This document shows, in pieces, positions 7,696 through 12,387 of a DNA stretch of 12,387 bases (the first letter of the stretch is position 1; every line of letters begins with the position of its first letter). Source of the DNA: Sphingomonas sp. OV641 (GTDB lineage Bacteria > Pseudomonadota > Alphaproteobacteria > Sphingomonadales > Sphingomonadaceae). The stretch is from assembly GCF_900109205.1 (NCBI RefSeq), contig NZ_FNZB01000018.1, positions 1-12,387 of the forward strand, written 5' to 3'. The notes below the pieces were generated by a model. That model saw nothing but the letters and a program-made list of their open reading frames with translations. It was not told the origin of the DNA and made no database searches. A program made the translations under genes and the position numbers.

Positions 7696-8211
7696 ATGGA
7701 AGATAATCCAGCACGCGCTTCGGAGTCGCTGATGCGGTTCTTCGAGAATATGCGGTCGCGCATTGGCGAACGTCGCCGTCGTCACATCGGGATCGTCAGC
7801 GAGATACTGATCCGCCGCTATGCGCTCGCCATCGGTGAGCTTGACCCAATCCACCACGACGAAGCCGCCGCCAAGGCTGCGGGTTTCGCCGGCCTCGTTG
7901 CGCCGCCAAACCTGCTTGCGGGCGTCGCCGAATGGGGAGCCGGCTTGCCCGAGGACGAGCTAACCCCGGACGGCACTGTGCGGCTGGAAGGTACGGGCGA
8001 CCTGCGCGTCATGGGTGCGGGTGAGGAGATGGAGCTGCTGCAGCCCGTTATCGCGGGCGCGGACGTGTACGATGAAGAGATCATCGAAAGCGTCGATCTC
8101 AAGCAAGGCCGCAGTGGCCGTATTGTCTTCGTGACTACGCTCCACGAATTCGTCGAGGCCGACGGCACCGTCCTGAACCGCAATCGCCGCACCATCCTCG
8201 CGCGTGCCTGA
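7696..8211 (+). CDS. MaoC-like hydratase subunit, N-terminal (FAS1-like) type
   Basis: The 171-residue product looks like a single hotdog domain of the MaoC/FAS1-like dehydratase N-terminal type. The key stretch is YALAIGELDPIHHDEAAAK (42-60), followed by GFAGLVAPPNLLAG (63-76). Compared with the R-specific hydratase motif (G-D-x-N-P-x-H), E48 stands in the aspartate position and H53 keeps the histidine, so activity of this subunit alone is doubtful. It starts at ATG 7696 with AGAGGTGG just upstream and opens the rightward operon. The next gene, 18 bp downstream, encodes the complementary hotdog half, so the two probably form one heteromeric enoyl-CoA hydratase. Related proteins are fused in mesaconyl-CoA hydratases and separate in the actinobacterial steroid hydratase ChsH1/ChsH2. 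Substrate unknown. Confidence 0.8.
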   Translation: MEDNPARASESLMRFFENMRSRIGERRRRHIGIVSEILIRRYALAIGELDPIHHDEAAAKAAGFAGLVAPPNLLAGVAEWGAGLPEDELTPDGTVRLEGTGDLRVMGAGEEMELLQPVIAGADVYDEEIIESVDLKQGRSGRIVFVTTLHEFVEADGTVLNRNRRTILARA

Positions 8212-8229
8212 TCCGGAGTGCAATCCACG

Positions 8230-8634
8230 ATGACCGGCCCCCTGCTCCCTGGCGAAAGCCTGCCCGAAATAGTGATGGTTCCAGCCGCTCTACAGCTGTT
8301 CCGATACAGCGCCGTGACCTGGAACGCCCACCGCATCCACTACGATCACGAATGGGCCGCGCACGAAGGTCACGGCGGCCTGGTCGTGCATTCGCATCTG
8401 CACGCCGCTAACGTGCTTCGCGCGCTGACCCAGGGACTTGGCAGCGAGTGGCACGTCCGCAAGGTCGCCTATCGCATCGTTCGTTCCGCCGTCGCCGGCG
8501 ACACGCTGACGGCACGAGCGGAGCTGACAGAACGCTCGGCGGACGGCCGGACGCTGATTTTCGCTCTCCGCGAGTATAATCAGAACGGCGACAGCTGCCT
8601 CGAAGGCAGCGCCACCGCGGAGACACGACGGTGA
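8230..8634 (+). CDS. MaoC-like hydratase subunit, C-terminal (HTD2-like) type
   Basis: The 134-residue hotdog protein carries the hydratase signature FRYSAVTWNAHRIHYD (24-39), close to the TFNGHRIHYD seen in mesaconyl-C4-CoA hydratases and HTD2-like proteins, followed by GGLVVHSHLHAANVLRAL (49-66). N32 and H37 occupy the positions of the catalytic Asp/His dyad, so this is the likelier catalytic half of the pair. I chose ATG 8230: the GTG at 8218 overlaps the GGAG (8215-8218) that serves as ribosome site for 8230, although the 11-nt spacing is long. Its TGA stop overlaps the GTG start of the next gene. The expected reaction is hydration of an enoyl-CoA made by the acyl-CoA dehydrogenase of the same operon. 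Confidence 0.8.
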   Translation: MTGPLLPGESLPEIVMVPAALQLFRYSAVTWNAHRIHYDHEWAAHEGHGGLVVHSHLHAANVLRALTQGLGSEWHVRKVAYRIVRSAVAGDTLTARAELTERSADGRTLIFALREYNQNGDSCLEGSATAETRR

Positions 8635-8999
8635 ACGCCGCTCACGGTTTGGCGATCCGCGGTGCCTGGCGGCCGGCAACAGAGGCTGCCGTGGCGGCGT
8701 TGCCGGCAACGTTGGGCGTCTTTGAAGTCGCGAGCGACGACGGGGAGATTCAGCTGATCGGTTATGCCGGCGGGCGTTCACTCTTCGGTCTGCGATCGAG
8801 CGTCACAGCCGCTCTGGCGCGCGATTCGCGCACCAGCCTGAAGGTTCGAGTCGAGCAGAACATGCAGTATATATCGCGGTGGAAAGAACTGCTGATGCTC
8901 CACATCGGCCGACACGGTGCACTCCCGCCGCTCAACGACTCCAACGACATCATCGAACTGGGCCGCCTGGGGCCAGCGGTTCAGGGGGACAGACCATGA
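8631..8999 (+). CDS. Small uncharacterised protein with GIY-YIG-like motifs
   Basis: I do not recognise this 122-residue protein with certainty. Residues 29-31 (GVF) and 42-47 (LIGYAG), followed by R49 and R55 and later by E75, N77 and an RWKELL helix (83-88), follow the order of the GIY-YIG nuclease fold (GIY, YIG, Arg, Glu, Asn). The spacing is short and the tyrosines are changed, so nuclease activity is doubtful. There is no signal peptide or membrane segment. The gene is real by context: its GTG start overlaps the hydratase stop (GTGA), GGAG lies 8 nt upstream at 8619-8622, and its TGA overlaps the ATG of the acyl-CoA dehydrogenase (ATGA). Such tight coupling suggests a role in the same pathway, perhaps as an accessory or stabilising subunit of the neighbouring enzymes. 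That role is inference. Confidence 0.75.
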   Translation: MNAAHGLAIRGAWRPATEAAVAALPATLGVFEVASDDGEIQLIGYAGGRSLFGLRSSVTAALARDSRTSLKVRVEQNMQYISRWKELLMLHIGRHGALPPLNDSNDIIELGRLGPAVQGDRP

Positions 9000-10159
9000 T
9001 CGACTTTACGCCCACTCAGGAACAGCAGGCGCTGATCGACGTCGTCCGCCGCTTCGTCCGCGAAGAGATCGTGCCGCTCGAGGCGGATCTGGACCCCGAC
9101 GCGAGCGAGCTCCATCCCGAAGATGCGGCGCGTCTGGAGGCGAAGGTGCGTGCGCTCGGGCTGTACGGAATGGATATCCCGGAGGAATTCGGCGGCGCCG
9201 GACTCGACGTCGTGACCCGGACGTTGCTGGCGTTCGAGATGACGCAGCACCGGGGCGGCTTGTACGCACCCTGCTATGGCGTGTTCGGCGGCGCCGGCCT
9301 AGCGCAGCTCTACGACGCGACGGATGACCAGAAGGAACGCTATCTCTATCCTATGCTGCGCGGCGAGAAGCACGGCTACTTCGGCCTGAGCGAGCCGAGC
9401 GGCGGCAGCGACCCGGCTCGCGCAATTCGGACGCGCGCGGTGCAGGATGGCGACGACTGGATCATCAACGGGTCCAAGCTCTGGATCAGCGGCGCGGACC
9501 GGGCCGACTTCGGCGTCGTGTTCACGCGCACCGGCGAAGGTCGCGAAGGGATCACTGCCTTCATCGTCGATACCGACACGCCCGGCTTCCAAGTCCGTCG
9601 CGTGGTGCACACAATGCGCTCGACCCATTATGCGACGGAGCTGTCGTTCGATGACGTCCGGGTGTCGGATCGCAATCGCCTTGGCGATGTTGGCAAGGGA
9701 TTCGCACTCGCCAACGGGCGGCTGAGCGCGCAACGCATTCCCTATGCCGCTCAGTGCGTCGGCGTCGCCGAAGTCGCTCACCGGATGGCGGTCGCCTATT
9801 CGAAGCTGCGCGAAACCTTTGGTCAGCCGCTCGCCGCACGTCAGGGTATTCAGTGGATGCTGGTCGAAAACGAGATCGATCTGCGCAGCGCCCGGCTGCT
9901 GGTGCTGCAAGCCGCGGCCAAGGCGGATGCCGGGGAGCCGTTCCGAACGGAGGCGGCGGTCGCTAAGATCGTGGCCACAGAGGGCGCGGGCCGAGTCGTG
10001 GATCGCGCGATCCAGATCCACGGCGGCTTGGGCGTGAGCAAGGAACTTCCGTTGGAACGCTGGTACCGCGAATTGCGTATCCGGCGAATCGGCGAAGGTC
10101 CGACGGAGGTGCAGAAGGTCATCATCGCACGCGACTTGCTGGGTCGCGTAGCTGGCTAA
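8996..10159 (+). CDS. Acyl-CoA dehydrogenase family protein
   Basis: The 387-residue flavoenzyme would introduce an alpha,beta double bond into an acyl-CoA and pass electrons to ETF. It has the N-terminal helical domain (1-120), the flavin-contact strand GYFGLSEPSGGSD (127-139) and the NGSKLWISGA segment (158-167) with W163. Near the C-terminus lie the IQIHGGLGVSKELPLERWYR segment and RRIGEGPTEVQK. E367 in GEGPTE is in the place of the MCAD catalytic glutamate (IYEGTS). The tyrosine before it is glycine, a change that may relate to substrate shape. The ATG at 8996 overlaps the previous stop in an ATGA and has CAGGGGG upstream. The open frame reaching back to 8879 covers the preceding gene and is not used. 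The length is typical. The family is certain; chain length and branching of the substrate cannot be read. Confidence 0.95.
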   Translation: MIDFTPTQEQQALIDVVRRFVREEIVPLEADLDPDASELHPEDAARLEAKVRALGLYGMDIPEEFGGAGLDVVTRTLLAFEMTQHRGGLYAPCYGVFGGAGLAQLYDATDDQKERYLYPMLRGEKHGYFGLSEPSGGSDPARAIRTRAVQDGDDWIINGSKLWISGADRADFGVVFTRTGEGREGITAFIVDTDTPGFQVRRVVHTMRSTHYATELSFDDVRVSDRNRLGDVGKGFALANGRLSAQRIPYAAQCVGVAEVAHRMAVAYSKLRETFGQPLAARQGIQWMLVENEIDLRSARLLVLQAAAKADAGEPFRTEAAVAKIVATEGAGRVVDRAIQIHGGLGVSKELPLERWYRELRIRRIGEGPTEVQKVIIARDLLGRVAG

Positions 10160-10229
10160 CACGAGCGGTCTGCTTTTCGAACAGCGTTCCGAACTCATAG
10201 ACCGTGGGAGTCATTGCCGCTAACTAGCC

Positions 10230-11030
10230 ATGGATAATCATCAGCATGGAACCTCGGGCACGATGCACGCCTTCGTGTCGGAGGCGAGAACAGTCTTGAC
10301 CCCAGCCGTCCTGCGCACGCTCAAGATTCTAGACTCTCTCGCTCGTCGCGGACCGACGCGGCTCTCCGAGCTCGCGCGCGAGTTCGACCTGCCCAAGAGC
10401 AACGTCCATCGTCTTCTCCAGAGCCTGATGGAGGAAGGATTCGCGCAGCAGGACGACACCGGCCGCTATGAAGCCAGTATGAAGGTGCACGAACTCGGCG
10501 CGCTTGTTGCTAATCGCAATCCGGTGAAGCGGGCGGCCACGCCGTTTGTGCAACAGCTCCATCAGGCCACGGGCGAGACCGTCGCGCTCGCGGTGCTGGT
10601 AGACAGCGACATCCTCTATGTGGAGCGGGTGCTTTCCCTGACGCCGCTTCGAGCTACCCTGCGGGAAGGGTGGAGGGTGCCTGCGGCGTTCACGGCCGCC
10701 GGAAAGGTGATCCTCGCTCATCATGCCACCGGGCTCGAGCTGTTGGACACCATCATCAGCACGGTACCCGAGGCGGCAGGGCTCGATCGTGCGGCGATGA
10801 TCGACGAGTTCGAGTGCATTCGCGATCAAGGCTTCGCCGTCAGCCGCAGCGGGTGGACCCGAGGGATCAATAGTGTGGCTGCTGCAATTGCCGACCACAC
10901 GGGCGGTCCGGTCGGCGCGTTGGCGCTCATCGCTCCGGCGGAACGCCTGAGTGAGGAGCAGGTCCCCGAGGCCGCCCTCAAGGTGCTGAACGCCTGCGCT
11001 CGGGTGAATGATCTCCTATCCGCGCGGTGA
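10230..11030 (+). CDS. IclR-family transcriptional regulator
   Basis: The 266-residue protein has an N-terminal winged helix-turn-helix (about 24-85: LKILDSLARRG, LSELAREFDLPKSNVHRLLQ, then the wing DDTGRYEASMKVHELG) and a C-terminal IclR effector domain (about 100-265) with FTAAGKVILAHH and RSGWTRGINSVAAAI. Length and order are normal. Two starts are possible, ATG 10230 and ATG 10263. Neither has a good Shine-Dalgarno (a GGGAG at 10206-10210 is far from the first), and the DNA-binding domain is intact with either. It follows the acyl-CoA dehydrogenase after 70 bp, so it is either the last gene of the operon or has its own promoter. The cognate operator may be the palindrome at 7592-7606, and its effector is probably a pathway acid or CoA ester (inference). 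Confidence 0.93.
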   Translation: MDNHQHGTSGTMHAFVSEARTVLTPAVLRTLKILDSLARRGPTRLSELAREFDLPKSNVHRLLQSLMEEGFAQQDDTGRYEASMKVHELGALVANRNPVKRAATPFVQQLHQATGETVALAVLVDSDILYVERVLSLTPLRATLREGWRVPAAFTAAGKVILAHHATGLELLDTIISTVPEAAGLDRAAMIDEFECIRDQGFAVSRSGWTRGINSVAAAIADHTGGPVGALALIAPAERLSEEQVPEAALKVLNACARVNDLLSAR

Positions 11031-11041
11031 ACGCGTTCGGG

Positions 11042-11190
11042 GGCACTGTCAGACGTAATGCACCGGCTGGTAATCGGCGCGGGTTAGGGGGTTGGACATG
11101 CCCCGCCCGCGCCAGCCTGCTAGCCCGTTCCGCTATTTCAACTCCTCGCCCGAGGTGATCAGGCTCGTGGTGCTGATGTACGTCCGCTTC
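11042..11190. mobile_element. IS6-family left-end fragment
   Basis: GGCACTGTC at 11042-11050 shares its first eight bases with the IS26 terminus (GGCACTGTTGCAAA), and about 47 bp later a transposase start follows. This is the left end of an IS6-family element. Similarity to IS6 transposases stops near 11190, where the sequence changes to IS110-associated DNA. The rest of the element, including its other terminus, is absent. It begins 11 bp after the IclR stop and so marks the right limit of the catabolic cluster. Confidence 0.7.
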
Positions 11191-11235
11191 TCTATCGCGG
11201 TCTGTGTCAAGGTGCGCGCGTCATCGGGTGCCGCC
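11098..11235 (+). pseudogene. IS6-family transposase, N-terminal remnant
   Basis: From ATG 11098 the frame encodes MPRPRQPASPFRYFNSSPEV followed by IRLVVLMYVRF, the conserved N-terminus of a sphingomonad-type IS6 transposase. Full proteins continue with a PLSLRNVEDLL-like stretch and the DDE core. Here similarity is lost after about 31 residues (near 11190) and the frame closes at TGA 11233-11235. No catalytic residue remains, so the gene is dead. The breakpoint probably marks the insertion of, or recombination with, the adjoining IS110 element. Confidence 0.75.
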
Positions 11236-11513
11236 TGAAAGGCGGCACTGGGTGGTACGGAGGAGCGCCGACGAGTGGCGGGGTAGACCTGTTGTTCTGC
11301 CGAGCTTGAGGTTGCCGCACGGGGTTCGCGCTTCTCTCCGAGGTCGACGCTGTGGTCGCCTCATGATGGGGTAAGAAAGGCGGATGGACCAATCTTTCCG
11401 GCGCCCTTGCCGTTATTGGCAGGGCTGCGGACGTAACGATCTCACACCACCTTCGTCCCCGTGAGGACCTCTTTCTGCCGAGGGCAGAACTGGAAAGCTG
11501 CTGCTGGTGACGA
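11191..11513 (-). other. Non-coding segment 3' of the IS110 transposase, with hairpins
   Basis: No gene is seen in these 323 bp. They lie between the IS6 breakpoint and the IS110 stop codon, so they are probably the right-end non-coding DNA of the IS110-family element. Three hairpins stand out: 11228-11248 (8-bp perfect stem GTGCCGCC/GGCGGCAC, loop TGAAA), 11403-11425 (8 pairs with one bulged T, loop GTTATT) and 11473-11489 (7-bp stem TTCTGCC/GGCAGAA, loop GAG). The 10-mer TTCTGCCGAG occurs at 11295-11304 and again at 11473-11482. Elements of the IS1111 group carry their bridge RNA downstream of the gene; whether this one does is open. Confidence 0.5.
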
Positions 11514-12296
11514 TCAAACGGCCGCAGCGGGTTCGCTGCCCCAGCGGAAGTCTGTGCCGTCGGTCCACATCCGATGGAGGATCACCGCCAAGCGACGTGC
11601 CACGGCGACGATGGCGCGGCGCATGCCACGCCGCTGCGCCACCCGCATGCCCCAAGCCTTGAGCCAAGACCAACTCCGGCTCTGGGTAAGCAGGATTTGC
11701 GCCGCCTCGTACAGCATCGTGCGCAGCATGGTGTCGCCAGATTTGGAAATGCCGCCGTCATAGTCGATTTCGCCCGACTGGTGACGCCGCGGTGTAAGCC
11801 CGACGTGGGCACCGACTGCTCTCGAATGAACGAAGCGCTGTGGCTGGTCGATGGTCGCACGGTAGGTCAACGCAACGACGGCGCCGACGCCTGGCGCGGT
11901 CATCAGTCGTCGGCAAACAGGATCGTGTCGGACGACATCAAGCAGCATCTTGTGCAGCCTGGTGAACTCGTGGCGCATGACGCGCCGGATGGTGAGCAGC
12001 GGCTCGACGATGGCGGCTAGGCTGGGCAACCCCGCGACCAACTCACGAATGCGGGCCTCGAACCCGACCTGTCCGACCATACCGACCTTCAGGCCGAAGT
12101 TGCGGAGCGTGCCGCGCAGGTCAGCATCGATGTCGAGCATCTTGCGCTGGACCAGCTTGCGCGCGGTCAGCAGCATCCGCTTCTCCTGGCTCGCCAGCGT
12201 CTTCACGTGCACCGGCTTGAACAGGCCAACGCGCATCATCTGGGCGATGCCGCGCGCATCGTGCCGGTCGGACTTGTTGATCTGCTGCGCCTTAGG
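11514..12296 (-). pseudogene. IS110-family transposase, 5' end removed by IS481
   Basis: The remaining 260 codons encode the C-terminal part of an IS110-family transposase. KSDRHDARGIAQMMR, at the start of what remains, holds the last two aspartates of the DEDD RuvC-like site. The C-terminal transposase domain follows, with TAPGVGAVVALTYRATID, the GLTPRRHQSGEIDYDGGISK segment and KSGDTMLRTMLYEAA, including the conserved serine region. About 80-90 N-terminal residues with the first Asp and Glu of the site are missing, because the frame runs directly into the IS481 end at 12296/12297. An internal ATG at 12239 opens a long frame but lies within the conserved domain, so it is not the real start. 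The element is inactive in this form. Confidence 0.9.
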
Positions 12297-12387
12297 TGTT
12301 TAGTCCCGGCATCTGGTGGATCGGATTGACGATGAACCGGTCTGGCTCTGACGTCCAGATCTTGGTGATATATTCGTAGGGTGTGAG
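12292..12387 (-). pseudogene. IS481-family transposase, C-terminal end (second copy, cut by window edge)
   Basis: On the minus strand this reads the same 31 C-terminal residues as bases 1-96, ending PGLNT, but with the stop TAA (12294-12292) instead of TAG. The difference lies outside the element, in the target bases. It points into the window, opposite to the first copy, and has landed within the IS110 transposase gene. The catalytic domain is outside the window. Confidence 0.85.
12293..12387. repeat. Right copy of 95-bp inverted repeat (IS481 3' end)
   Basis: This is the exact reverse complement of bases 1-95, with no mismatch. The element itself probably ends at 12297 with TGTTTAGTCCCGG reading outward to inward; 12291-12296 (CTTAGG) would be the target hexamer. 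Confidence 0.97.

Noticed and set aside
8879..8995. N-terminal extension of the acyl-CoA dehydrogenase frame
   Set aside because: It lies within the preceding small gene, and the family N-terminus starts at 8996, with a ribosome site just upstream.
1..12387. tRNA, rRNA, CRISPR array, phage or toxin-antitoxin and defence genes
   Set aside because: I looked for cloverleaf-like palindromes, spaced direct repeats and typical small gene pairs and saw none; all coding space is taken by the metabolic, regulatory and transposase genes listed.

Overview
The window looks like a GC-rich alphaproteobacterial accessory locus, most likely from a sphingomonad. The signs are a large plasmid- or island-style TonB-dependent receptor with a sphingomonad-type signal peptide and barrel motifs, a spinster-type MFS carrier, IS6-, IS110- and IS481-family elements of the kinds common in that group, and codon use dominated by G/C in third positions. 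The genus cannot be fixed from the sequence alone.

Layout. Bases 1-96 are the last 31 codons of an IS481-family transposase reading rightwards. The identical 95-base sequence returns in inverted orientation at 12293-12387, so the window is bounded by two inward-pointing IS481 3' ends, and both window ends fall on the same base of the element. Between them lies a complete divergent catabolic cluster at 244-11030. The leftward arm, starting at 7556, encodes an MFS transporter, a TonB-dependent receptor, a type III CoA-transferase and an AtuA-family protein. The rightward arm, starting at 7696, encodes two MaoC-like hotdog proteins, a small unrecognised protein with GIY-YIG-like motifs, an acyl-CoA dehydrogenase and an IclR-family regulator. 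From 11042 to the right end lies insertion-sequence debris: the left end of an IS6-family element (about 11042-11190), the 3' non-coding part of an IS110-family element, its 5'-truncated transposase (11514-12296), and the second IS481 end, which cut that transposase.

How the genes may work together (inference). A carboxylic acid or terpenoid-like substrate would cross the outer membrane by the TonB-dependent receptor and the inner membrane by the MFS carrier. The CoA-transferase would activate it, the acyl-CoA dehydrogenase would oxidise it to an enoyl-CoA, and the MaoC-like pair would hydrate it. The AtuA-like protein would act later or on a branched intermediate. No thiolase, HMG-CoA lyase, hydroxyacyl-CoA dehydrogenase or carboxylase is present, so the pathway must be completed elsewhere. 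A perfect TTCCAT-N3-ATGGAA palindrome in the divergent promoter region (7592-7606) is a good candidate operator for the IclR protein. The start-stop overlaps within both arms indicate tightly coupled translation.

The most interesting items are the small GIY-YIG-like protein embedded by stop-start overlaps between hydratase and dehydrogenase, the overall unassigned catabolic divergon carried between IS copies, the IS481 copies whose stop codon is apparently supplied by the target site, and a structured non-coding segment downstream of the IS110 transposase that could be a bridge-RNA region.
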